A stretch of DNA of 64,000 bases, taken from the NCBI RefSeq assembly GCF_032884065.1, contig NC_088880.1:33792008-33856007 (forward strand), given 5' to 3'. Both the position numbers and the translations under genes were made by a program. The notes below the pieces were generated by a model. That model saw only the letters and a program-made list of their open reading frames with translations, was not told where the DNA came from and did not search any database. The stretch is from Artemia franciscana. Lineage: Eukaryota; Arthropoda; Branchiopoda; Anostraca; Artemiidae. Below, one piece after another: positions 27,556 through 40,300 of this stretch (positions are counted from its first letter, which is position 1; each line of letters starts with the position of its first letter).

Positions 27556-29820
27556 ATAAATAAATTATTCATTCTTAACATTACATGAAATATTCAATGT
27601 CCCTACAGGCGACTTTCATCTGAGCATTCTACCCGAATAATCGATTTTTCCGAATCTCTTCCATTTTCAGTGTCATTATGATGCACCTTTCATTACTTCT
27701 TCTTCTTCTTGTCCGACTACTTGGAGACGCTAAAACATAAACTCCACACATTTCCAGACCCTATGACATCTGGGACTGTACCACAGACCCCAGTAGCGAT
27801 TCTGGCCTCTCTTGCACCCAGGGCAAAATCTTGATTACTAAAATTATCAATAATTTTAATGGGATTAAAAAAATTTTGTTTTAGTCTATGGAAGTGATGA
27901 GCTTAAACACACGTCAAACAATTTGGTTGGTCTACGGCAGCATATTCGATACAAGTTACTGCGCCAGTTATTGACATCAAAACACATGATTTTGACTTTA
28001 AATAAAGAGTTTTACTTACTTGCTAATAGAGCTAGACAGAATATACGATTATAAAGCACGCACAGCGGATCTTTTAAAAATTTACAATCCATATATCAAA
28101 CCGTACCGAAATCTATTTTTAATTAACTTAAACTAAATATGATTAGGGCTACTTACAGGTACCCCAATAAAAACTTTTTAAAGCAGCAGATCACTTAGAA
28201 ACACAAAGCGGCTCTTATGTTTGTAGTAGGACATTGGGATTGTGCCGTTGAAAAGGTAGTATACAAGTAGCTTTTATTATAACTTAGGCTATTTTCATTG
28301 TTTTGAGTCCTAATAATAACACTAAAAAAAAAATTAGATTTTGAACAATGAAAACCTACCAGAGGGACAGAAAATGTCACAAGCCATTCATTTCATTCCT
28401 TATATTCATAAAGTTCTAACTTTTCAAAATGATGCACATACACTCATTATAAAAAAATAGGTGTTGATAAATTTAAGCAGGGGAGAAACTTTTTAAAAAA
28501 ACAAAGAACGAAAAAGAATAAAAAAAGGGAAATAAGTGAGGTTAAGTTTAAGCCGGTTTATCTTTGTTTGGTTTTATTTTCTTCGTTCTTTGTTTTTTTT
28601 TCTTACGTAATGTATAGCCTTTGTAGTCTCTTCTATAGCCCATGCTTAGCCCATGTAGTAATCTGAACCTGTTTATGTCGAAGCTTTTAAAAGTGCCTTT
28701 TCACCCTCCAAAGGCCACTGACTGTTAGTTCATCATTGAAAAACCGTGGACTGTGCATTCTAGGCTGACATCAAAAGCTATATGAAAATATATTTATTAC
28801 AAGATATTATATCACACAACCCGAGACAAAGAAATTTTACGACGCAAAATACATCGTTTGTTCAGCGCAATCTAATACATCATCATTATTTATTTTTTTT
28901 TAAGTACCAAAGACAGTGACCACGAAGTACGATGTTTGGATTGGTTAGACGAATACTCATATCTCTTTTCTAATTGTAAAGAACTGAGAAACTAATTTTT
29001 AAAACACTTCATATGCAGTTACATACTTCTTGAAAGCAAGGACAAAAATGAGGGTGAGAACCCCGCAGAAAATAGACCTAAAACACTTCAGAAGCTTCAG
29101 AAGAAGCTTAAACAGAAAATAAATAAACATTTAGGAAACTTACACACCGAACAGCTTAAGACGATGTAGCTGTACTTTAAAGGTACAACTGTCTTGAAAT
29201 AAATAGATTGATAGATTTTAAATAATTACAAACAAAACGCGTTGCCAAATTTAACTAATTAATTTTTCTTATTTCACTCTTCAACGTAGTGACACTGACA
29301 AAAATGATTTACTCCCTTATAACTTCAAATATTGGAATAATCGAAAGGAAATTTTTAGTGCGGCTCTCGCGTATGAATAGACCTAAGATGGATCCAGAGG
29401 GAGAGGATACTCATTTTGATGCCCTTGGTGTTCTAACTTTTGGGACAATAATGTTACAGTGAAGAAATAACAATTTTACAAAATTTGAATAGTATCATAT
29501 TTTAAAAAGGGTAATAAATAATAATCTGAACCCCAAACTCGTCCAAAAAGAAGGAGAAAAAAAAAGAAAAAACTTGGATACATGTTACGGTAAATATGAA
29601 TAGTATTACGCATAAGATAGATGGATAAGCTATTATCCATAGGATAGGATTAATAAAAATATGGATACAAGAATGAAAGTCCTAACTTGTTTTAACAAAC
29701 ATAAAAGAACTAATACAATGAATAACAGTCAAGGGCATAAAATTCAGAAAGGACGATAAAATGGAATAAAAATAAGAATAAATTTATAAATAACATGATA
29801 TACTTGTTTAGGATAACAAT
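27556..29820. other. Intergenic DNA between the two convergent genes
   Basis: No gene supported. A short inverted pair AACAAAGAACGAA / TTCGTTCTTTGTT lies at 28500 and 28580. The rest is AT-rich without matched repeats. Confidence 0.5.
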
Positions 29821-29824
29821 ATCA

Positions 29825-29830
29825 TTTATT
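29825..29830 (-). terminator. Gene B poly(A) signal
   Basis: TTTATT on the plus strand gives AATAAA on the minus strand, 79 bases past gene B's stop codon. Spacing is very like gene A's (69 bases). Confidence 0.75.
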
Positions 29831-29908
29831 ACAAAAATTATTCAGCCTAATTTTAACATTTATAACACACTGAAATAAATAAAATAAATAGCGACCATAA
29901 GAAAAATA

Positions 29909-30432
29909 TTATCCAAAAAGACGAAGAAACATGGGAGAAACTTGGGAGCATTTTTCTTTCTTGCACAGCAGTACGGGATTTGGCTCATCTGAAGCAGTGA
30001 AAGCAAGTGGTCTTGAGCCGTATGTTGAAACGCCGTCAGTGACAGGGTTGGGAACAAATAATACCTGATTATTGGGTTTAGTTTGGGGGTAGCTTTCGTA
30101 AGCCAGTGGGGAACTTATGAAATAATACTGCTGAAGGTTTGGGGCTGTCAATTGGTTTAAAACCGGATTGGTTTGTGACTGTGTCAAAAGCTGATTTTGT
30201 AATTGGCTTAAAACAGGACTGGCTTGCGGTTGGTTCAAAATTTGGGACTGTATATTGCTTCCGATTGAGAGTTCGTTTTTCAGAATGCCATACTTGTTTT
30301 GTGGGTTGCTGGTCAGAAATGGGTTTTGTGATAGTACAAAATTCTGATAGGGGTATGATGGTGCACTACCCACAACCAATCGAACTTTTTCTCTATTCAC
30401 ATTCTCAGTTACTAAGTTGTCACTTTGTTCTC
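29909..30432 (-). CDS. Gene B terminal exon
   Basis: The acceptor is a T-rich run ending TTTTTTAG (AG at 30434-30433). The exon begins with GA, completing a Gly codon, and is open for 173 codons to TAA at 29911-29909. The composition (Gln, Asn, Pro, Leu) is distinct from nearby random ORFs. The ORF's upstream ATG at 30490 lies in the intron and is not the start. Confidence 0.82.
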
Positions 30433-31242
30433 CTAAAAAAAAAAAATAGAAATAAAACTTTATCTGCATAAATAGGTGAATACAAGTCAATAATTTTTGT
30501 TTTTGCTCAATGAAATTTCAACAATACTAAAAAAACAAAAAAAAAATAGTTTTCAAGATCCTCTTCTTGTTATTGCAGCAATATCGGGCGTTTTTCCACC
30601 TCTCCTGACAACAGAAATCAGATCTTACATGGGAATGTATTTTACCATAAGCTCCCTAGACTCAAGGTGGCTAATCTCGGATAATCACACCATTGACCCC
30701 TATCCTAAGCCAATGAGTCAAACCCTCCTCCCGAAGGATATATGTTTAAAAGTCTGGCATGCTATCCAAGATTCAGTATTCACTGTCATTTTTCGGACAA
30801 CAATGCAATATAAAACTTCTCCTGGGCTTGCTGTGAACATATGTTTTCACATGTTTTCACTCACATGTTTCATTGCTTGAAAACAAGCAAATTTTGAAAA
30901 AGAGATATGTCCTATTTTCACAAGTAACTGAGATTCTTAGCCTGCATTCATAAAGTGAGAACGTTCTTTCATTTGCTCTGCACACCTGCACAATTAAAAT
31001 AAATAAAAGTTCGGTGATATATCTTTCATAATGACAAACGACAAGCCGAGGCAAAATTTAAAATTCAAAATGTAATTTTACAAAGACACCAATTCTAATT
31101 TAAGGTCCATTTGGACATGATGACATCAAAAAGGCTCAAATTGTCTGCGTTTAGAAGACAAGCGAAAATGAGAATCTATATATAGAAGCCTGCCATGTGG
31201 CGAGTGCCTGGGAGCGATGCTCTCGGGTCTATATATATATAA

Positions 31243-31340
<98 letters not shown>

Positions 31341-34300
31341 GCATTATACTAAACGGTATTTCAATGGTTTCTAACCTAACTAAAATACCAACTCTATACA
31401 TAAAATATCTAGTTAAAGTATACCTACATTGTAGTTTATCTCTCTCACGCTGAGCTGATTATCACTGAGTACTTACTGAAATACAGAACGAAGCTGGTTC
31501 TACTCAGACCAAGAACTTGATTATGGTGGCTATAAAACATAAGTACCCTCTCCAAAAATCATAAAATTTAGCGATTATAAAATCCTTCGACTTCATTGAC
31601 CAAGCCTTTGGCCTGAGTTTGCCTCACTGGGTGTTTTGGAAGGTTAAGCCTTATTTTACTTTATTTGGTACTTGTTTTCTTTTATTATTTTTCGGGATTA
31701 AAACTTCGTGATTCTTGGGGGCAATGCCTTTATTTCATTAGGTAAGAAAAAAAAACTGCTTCTGTTAGTTTTCTCAAATCTTGGTGAAGCGACTGTATCT
31801 CGTAAAGGCATACTCCTATACTAAATTATTATTACTAAATTGTGTGGAACAAAAACCATCACAAGTTTTCATAAATCTTCTTGCAGAAGTTGCATCTCGT
31901 AGAGGCTTGTACAAATATTTAATTATTATGACTAAATTTTGCGTAAGAAAAATCATCAATGGACCTAAACATAACCACTTTTTTCATCAATGTCTTTACT
32001 TAGAAACTGTCAGAACTATTTACTAAAAAAGTTATAAAAAGATAAACCGGCTCCAATGGCATAGTAACCCATGCATAAATAAAACTGGTTTTTCTCGTAA
32101 AAAGAGGCAAATGCACCGTTGATTTTTCCTCTAGGTCATTGACTTGATGGTCATCCTCTTCTCATCCAACAATTTGACAACGGTACAGCGTTGCCATGAC
32201 CACTCGTTCGTATTATTTTAATTGCGTTTTAAGTGAAAACCGACATTATGGTCCTGAAAACGGTATGATTTCATAGTAATTTAAAATTTTTGAACAAAAA
32301 ATGTTTTACCCTAGGTTCCCCACTGATGCGATTTTGTGCGAAAATGGCCGGTTTGGCGTGAACCAGCAAATTTCCTCAGTTTTTTGCTGCAAGTTTTTGC
32401 GACACAACGGTTCATCGGTTACTTTGAAATATTTCTATGGAGCTGTTGAAAATTGCATCTTGGAAGCTTTTTACCAAAAGTTTTAGCATATTCGTTTCAC
32501 CAAAACTTTTTTATCAAAAGTTTTCCTTTAATATTTGACAAAGAACATTAATGTATTGTCTATAATCCAAGATTTTAATCTTTAGCGCCTGGAGGAATAT
32601 TTCCAAGGAACGAATATGCTAGATAAGAATTATATTTTTAATAAAGTATAGCCAGCCAAGGCTTATACAAGTTAGCCCTTTCAATATTAATTTAAAAAAT
32701 AAATTTTTTCTGAGGGAAGTAAAGAACGAAATTGAAACTTAAAAGAACAAAAATTATTACTTCAGAGCCTATTTAGTATATACCAGTAGAACTAGTGCAA
32801 GTAAACAAATAATGATATTTCCCTATGTTTATAGGATTACAGAAAATTAGCGCTTTTCTGAAAACAAAAAAGCAAAGTATAAAAACAAGAATATTGATTT
32901 AGGACACAAGATTGAGTACATAGCCTCACAACAACAAACTAATCTATAACGCTGTTAATAGTCTTACAAGAGCTAGTCTATCTGTAACTTTTAGCATACA
33001 ATTAAAAATACCTTAAAAACTTAAAATAAATAAAAATAAATATAATCGCATAAAATAAATATAATCGCATAAATATAATCGCATAAAAATAAATATAATC
33101 TTCAGAAGTGCGCAGTCATTAAAGCACATACAGACATAATGGACTGATTTATCATGTAATACCTTAGTCTCATCCAGTATTACTCGAAATGATGAGCAAA
33201 GAAACCATAATATGAACGGCTATTTCACACAAAGAAGGATTTTGAGTTATGATATAACTTTTAAAGCGACTCTGTAGATATAATACTATCAAGATTGGTT
33301 CACTTCGAATTTGTCTACAGAATAATCATAAAGTATTCTTTGCATTTAGCGTATCAGAAAACCCTACTGTAGAATTTTCAAGCTCCTATCTACAAAAATG
33401 TGGAATTTCGTATTTTTTGCCAGAAGACCGATCACGGGTGCGTGTTTATTTGTTTTTTTTTTCTTTTCCCCAGGGGCGATCCCATCGACCCAGTGGTCCT
33501 AGAATGTTGCGAGAGTGCTCATTCTAACGGAAATTTAAAGTTATAGTGCCCTTTTTAAGTGACTAAAAATATTGGAGGGCACCTAGACCCCCTCCCACGC
33601 TTATTTTTTCCCAAAGTCAACGGGTCAAAATTCTGAGATAGCCATTTTGTTCAGCATAGTCAAAAAACCTAATAACTATGTCTTTGGGGACAACTTACTC
33701 CCTCACAGTCACTGGCGAAGGGGCTACAAGTTACACACTTTGACCAGTGTTTACATGTAGTAATGGTTATTGGGAAGCATACAGACGTTTTCAGGGGAGT
33801 TTTTTTCTTGGATAGTGAGGGGGGTTGAGGGGAGTGGGTTACATGGGAGGATCTTTCTATGTGCCATGTGAGGAAAGAATTTTCATGAAAGGGGGACAGG
33901 ATTTTTAATATTTTCTAAAACAAAAAGCAGTGAAAAGATAAATATGAAAAAGTTTTTCAACTTAAAGTCAGGAGCAGCATTAAAACAAAACGAACGAAAA
34001 TTATTACATATACATGGGGTTCATCTCCCCCTAGATACCTGCTCTTTACGCTAAAATATTTTTAGTAATTTCAACTATTTCTTCTACGGCCTTTGTGATT
34101 CAGGGTTCATTCTTAAAGATTGGGGACAAAATGTAAGCTTTAGTGTAAAGAGCAAGGTATTAAAGAGGAGGCAAACCCCTCAAATACGTAGTAAAAATAT
34201 ACGAATATAGAAATTCGTTACAACAGTTAATTCGGAAGTTACGTATGTTTTTGTTAATATAGACGTTCGTAAGAAATTAAAAGTTCTAGTTGCCTTTATA

Positions 34301-37300
34301 AGTAACCAAAAGACTGAAGGGCAACTAAGCCTCCTCCCCCACTCCTTTTTTCTCAAAATCTTCCGATAAAAACTAAGAAAAAGCCATTTAGCAAAAAAAA
34401 AATATGCAAATTTCTTTCTAAGTATTCATGTGTGGAGAGCCAAAATCAAAACACGCATTAATTCAAAAACGTTCAGAAATTAAATAATAAAAACAAGTTT
34501 TTTTTTTAACTGAAAGTAAGGAGCGACATTTAAACTTAAAACGAACAGAAATTGCTCCGTATATGAAAGGGGCTGTTCCCTCCTAAAGGCCCCGCTCTTT
34601 ACGCTAAAGTTTTTTACTGTTTTAAAAAGTAGATTTGAGAGAAAAAGTTACGCTTTAGCGTAAAGAGCGGGGCTTTTAGGAGGGAACAGCCTCTTTCATA
34701 TACGGAGCAATTTCTGTTCGTTTTAAGTTTTAATGTCGCTCCTTACTTTCAGTTAAAAAAAACTTGATTTTTTTATTTAATTTTATCATATAGGCTGTGA
34801 AGTAATAATTCACGTTCGTTTTAACTTTCAACTTTGCTCTTTACTTACCTTAGGGTAACTTTTCTTTTTAAATCAATCTTTGCCCGTTTTGAATTGAAAA
34901 TTGAAAAAATAAAATAATACAAATGATAAAAAAACACCCGATACAAGTACGCCTGACACCGATACGCGTTGTACCAAAACACCCGAAATCAATACGCTCG
35001 ATACAGACTCAAAAATGAACTGTACACTAAGAAATCATTTCTAAGATTTTTATCGTGCGTTGATTTCCTTGGCATTCTAGAAGTAGCTATTTTTTAAGGA
35101 GGATTTTCAAGGTTTTCAAGACATGAGCAAAATTTTTGTATCTCTAACTTATTTCACTAGCCCCCTCCCTACTAAACACCTAAAACTTTATACAGGTGTA
35201 GAATAGTCATAAACAAAAAAAAAAAAGTTAGGATGTAACCTGACAACTAAAAAAATGTCAAACAAAAAAATGCTAATATGTTTTTAGTACTCTGTTTCTA
35301 TTAGGTAGCAAAAATAAGTAATTACTTTGAATAAGTAAATATAACAACAAGCAATCCTTCTTTGAAAATACAACTTTGGGTGGTTCAAGAACAGCATGAA
35401 TGCACTTCTCCAACCCCTACGTGGAAAGGTGTAGGGACCAGGGGCGTAACCCACTATGACAAAGAGAGGGAAACTGTCCCTCCGAGACCTCAGTCTACCC
35501 CCTAGACCTCGGTTTGTCCCCCCAGCTGAAATTTAGCTTCTCCAAAAATCTTGTAATAACTAAGATGAGCCTACATAATTTAAACATTCACAGAAACGGG
35601 TAAGTTTTTTTTTTATTGTGCATCTTTACCTATTTTATCACTATATGATTTATTTCTTACTTTTCTCTGTCATTTTCACTTGGTTGGGGGCAATCGGCTC
35701 CCAATTCCCCCCCCAGGATTTTGACGAAATTACGCCACTAGTCATCTACTAAGAATATTAAAAGCATAAACTGGATGACTTCTATTCCCTTTTGAATCAA
35801 AATACCTGACAAGTTTAAAAAATAAGTGCATCACATCTAAAAAAAAGTAAAATATCTGAAAAATAATCTAATAGAAGGAATACAACCGTGATTAAAAAAA
35901 ATACACCCCAACAGGAATCAAATGTTTGAAACTCTGATTTGAAGTTCAACACTCTACCAACAAAACTTTACCTCTAATAATCTAATTCCATCTATTGGTG
36001 TTGTAAGATCATAATTGAATAGTTTATTCAGGAGGCTTAGAGGGGGAATATACTGGAGGTGCTCTTGCAAAAGGCCAGTTATGGGTTTTGGACCATAATT
36101 ATTACAATGATACCGATTTATACCTCCCAGCTTTTCCACTTAAGAAGTAGCTTTTAAATGTTGTTTGAATGAAATTTGTTGAGCAAATTGTAGCATTTAT
36201 TGAGCGTTGTAGCGTTTAGCAAATTGTAGCGTTGAGCAAATTAAAAGCATAGAGACTGGAGAAACTAGCCCCATTGGTCTTTTACCTGTGTAGGAGCAGA
36301 ACCTGAACGGTAGTAAAAAACAAACGAAAATGGTAATCCTATAATAGTTAATAGGTAATCCTACAATTGGTAATACTTATTTTAACATACAACTTTGAAT
36401 ACCCTCCTCCAAGCCTCCTTAATAAACAGTTCAATAATGGTCTTACAAACATCAATAGATGAAATTAGGTAATTAGAGGCGTGGCTCTGTTAGTAGAGTG
36501 TTGGACTACAAATCAGAGTGTCAAGCATTAGATTACTGTTTGGGTATATAGCTTATCTCTATATACCCAAAGTGGGCTACAAGTTTTGCTCGTTTTAAAA
36601 TTTGAAGTGGCTTTCAAATGTTGTTGGAATGAATTTCGTCGAACAAATTGTAACATTTACTAGAAAAATATAGAGATTAGAGGAACTAACCCATCGGCCT
36701 TTTAACCGTGTAGGAGTCAAACCTAAATGGTAGTAAAAAGAAAAATTATCGAATGTACCTTCTTTTAAAGAGAGGGAGTCAACAGGATTTGCCTCGGCTT
36801 CACATGCTATGAGGTAAAATATAACGCAAGTTCCAATGGATAGCTGGAAAAAACAAATGAAAAGAACATTAAATGTTACTGCATATAAGCTGTTCACAGA
36901 AAAAGCTCTTAATAAATTGATAAATATAATGAATTGTTAAATTAAATATATAAATTAATACATTTTTTTTTAGTAAATTGAAAAAAAAGCTCTAGGGTAA
37001 GAGGAGAAACACACTCAAAAACATCAAATGATCTTAATGAAAATCACTCGGTCAGATTCAGCTTACTGAAAAACCTTACTATAGAGGTTTTAAGCTCTTA
37101 TGCACAAAATGTGAAATTTGTTTTTTGCCAGAAGTGGTCATATCAAACCAGTGATCGAAGAAGATTGAGAGAGCGCTCATTTGATCGGGAATCGAAAATT
37201 CTAGTGCCCTTTATAAGTGGCCAAAAATATTGGAGGGTGGCTAGCCCCCCTCCCACGCTCACTTTCACCAAAATCACCTGGTTGAAATTTCAAGATAGCC

Positions 37301-40300
37301 ATTTTGTTCATACAAATGTCTTCGGAGCGAATTTACTCTCGGAGGGTTACGTTGGAGGATCTTTCCATGGATGAATTTCTCATGGGGGATGGAAATTTTC
37401 CATGGGGGCATACAATTTCCCAGAATTATTTAAAAAACGGTCATAAATCAGTGGCACTACTGTAGCGTTGCCTATAGTAAAGACCCCACGGCTCCAGTGG
37501 TCAATTATGTTGTTTTTTTTCAGAAGCACTTCATATGGATCGGGTCGTCGTATGAACTACGGAGGGGTATCATTTGATTGGAAATTGGAGGTTCTAATGT
37601 CTTTTTTAAGAGTCGAAAATGGTCGTATGACAACTGACCCCTCCTCCCACGCCCTTTTTCCCCAAATACATCCGATAAAAGTTTTGAAACGGCCATTTTG
37701 CTAATACTAATTCAGAGATCATACAATAAAAGCTCCAAGGTTCAAACAAACCTCCAAGGGCCCGGGGGCAGGCGTTGTAAGTTATACCATAATAGTGACA
37801 GCATGATATGTTCCACAACACCCATGTCCCAGTATTCCTGTGACACCGAGATCCCAGCATTCCTGTGAAACCCCTATCCCGTCATTCCTGAAACAGCCAG
37901 CAGGTGCTTGTTACATCATAGGCTTTGCTTATTACGTAATAAAGAATGTTTACTTTTCCTTGTTATTCCATAGGGTTTGGTTGTTATGCAATAGACTATT
38001 GTTTACTTTTTAGGGTGATGCAACTTTACTTGACTCGGTAGATTTATTGGAAGTGACGCAATGCCACGTCACATGCAATACTTCAGGGGCCTGTGGGAGA
38101 TCCCCAGTTATAACTGAGGAGGGCATAGGCTATACATGTGTGTTACGTAATGATGGTGCACATATTAGTGTTACTTAATGATGGAACACACGTAGGTGTT
38201 ACATAGTGACGGTGCAAACGTGGGTGTTACGAAATGGTAGCGCACACTTGGGTGTTACGTAACAACAGCGCACACGTTAGAAGTTACGTAATGGCAGCAC
38301 ACACGTAGGGTGTTAGGCAATGACCCTACATACGTGGGATACTACATAATACTTTAAAATATTTCTTTTCCTTCGGATTTTTTCTTCGGGATTTCATTTT
38401 CTTCTAATACATTTTTTCCTTTCAAGGCGTTTTTCTCAGGTAACCTTTATTACCTTAACATTTTTTTTTGTCCACATTAGGATTCGAAAGGGATTTGCCC
38501 TCAATGGAATGGAGCGATAACCAATTGGACCATAAAAAACCCATTCTAATATTTTGATTACATCATACATTCTACATAGTAGGATATTGCACGCAGGAAG
38601 AATCTCCTGTTCGCGCATACCACAATGATTAAGCTATTGTTTGCGTGTTCCCTAAGCTATTGATTGTAACAACATACATGCAGGATGGAAAATCGATTAC
38701 TGAAATTTGCTTACATTTGAAGTACACCTATGCGTTAAGTAATGCTTTAGAGGATATTATCAGATAATATTGCGGGTTGCTCTTAGCGCATTTCTAACTA
38801 ATAGAGTCTTTTTCACACATACGGCATTTTCGGGCATTTTCATGCAAAAATATTCATTTACACTAGAATAGATGATTGAAACCTTATGAAAAAATCCCCA
38901 TTAGCGTTTCTTTTGATGACTCTACCGTGGTACCATGTTCTAGCCCCTGAAGATGCCCTTCTGGTCCATATTATCAGACATATGGTTTTTTTCAACATTT
39001 TGCCCTCACAAATAAAGTTATAAACTAAAAAATGACCATTGTTTTTATTTGAAGAGCGGAAACTTGCCATTTCATTACAAGATGGCAATGTTCCATTGCA
39101 ATTCCCAGCCTGTGACAGTCAATGGTTGACACACGGCACCTTCTAGCAAATATTATCATATATATGATGTTTTTCAGGCATTTTCTTACAAAAATATTCA
39201 TTTACACCTGAATCGAGCGTTTAAGCTAATTGAAATACCCCCCATTACCGTTTCTTCTGATGGATCTTAGCAATTGAGGCCAGCATGCCACAATGAACCA
39301 TCCCCCCGATGAACCGCTTCTCGCGCTTATTAACACACCTAAGGGGTTTCAGTCTTTTACCCACAAACATTAGCTTTTAAACTAAAATATGACTATTGTT
39401 TTTATTTGAACTTTTTGCTTGCTGATTTTTTTTCGTAAATCTTGCTGCACGTTGATTTTTCTCTTTGTGGGACTTGTGCATTGATTATTCTCTTTGTGAA
39501 ACTGACTTTGTTCGTGGAACTTATTGCGTGCCGATTTTGTTCATAGAACTCTTTGCTTGCTGATTTTGTTCGAGGAACTTGTTGCGTGCTGAATTCGTTC
39601 TTAGAACTTATTGCACATTGATTTTTTCTTCGTGAAAATTGTACGCTTATTTTTGTCCGGCTAAAACTAATTTTGTTCATGGAACTTGTTGCGTGCTGAT
39701 TTTTTGTTCTTAGAACTCGTTGTGTGCTGATTTTTGTTCGTGAAAATTGTTGAGTGTTGGGTTTTCTCTTCGCAAAAATTGTATATTGCTTTTTCTCCTC
39801 AATAAATTGATTTTGTTCATAGAACTTGTTGTGTGCTGATTTTTGTCCGTGGAACTAATTGTGTGCTGATTTTTTTCCCTCGTCAAACTAGTTGCATTTG
39901 ATTTTCTTTTCGTGAAATTAGTACATTGTTTTTTTTCCTCGTAAAACTGATTTTGTTCACGGAACTTGCCGTGTGCAGATTTTTGTTCGCAGGACTTGTT
40001 GCATGCTGCTTTTTGTTCATGAAACTTCTTGCATGTTGATTTATCTCTTCGTGAAACTTATACATTGATTTTTTCTAGTCGTTAAACTGAGTTTTTCTTC
40101 TAACTTGTTGCATGCTGATTTTTGTTCGTGAAACTTGTTGCGTGCAGATTTTTGTTTGTGCAACTTATTACACGTTGATTTTTCTCCTCGTTAAAATTCT
40201 ACACTGATTTTCTCCTTTTAAACTGATTTTGTTCAAGGAACTAGTTGCATGCTGATTTTTGTTCGTGGAACTTGTCGTGTGCTGATTCTTGTTCGTGGAA

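Larger units (their letters stand above)
30433..36758 (-). other. Gene B intron 2
   Basis: A 6.3-kb phase-1 intron, donor GTACAT at 36758 and acceptor at 30434. It contains an (AT)n array, dispersed repeats R2 and R3, and a tRNA-headed retroposon, listed separately. Stretches 30500-31230, 31530-32690 and 32880-33340 show no recognised feature. A 127-codon plus-strand ORF at 30497-30880 has no recognisable domain. Confidence 0.65.

Noticed and set aside
30433-30490. ATG at 30490 as the start of gene B
   Set aside because: The segment is the polypyrimidine end of an intron (Phe/Tyr-rich when translated), and exon 2 joins in phase at 30432.
30497-30880. 127-codon plus-strand ORF opposite gene B intron 2
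   Set aside because: No domain, no coding bias that I can recognise, no poly(A) or splice context. It remains possible as a lineage-specific gene, but nothing supports it.
38139-38340. CRISPR-like regular repeat
   Set aside because: The 28-bp units are contiguous, have no spacers and are diverged; the window is eukaryotic.
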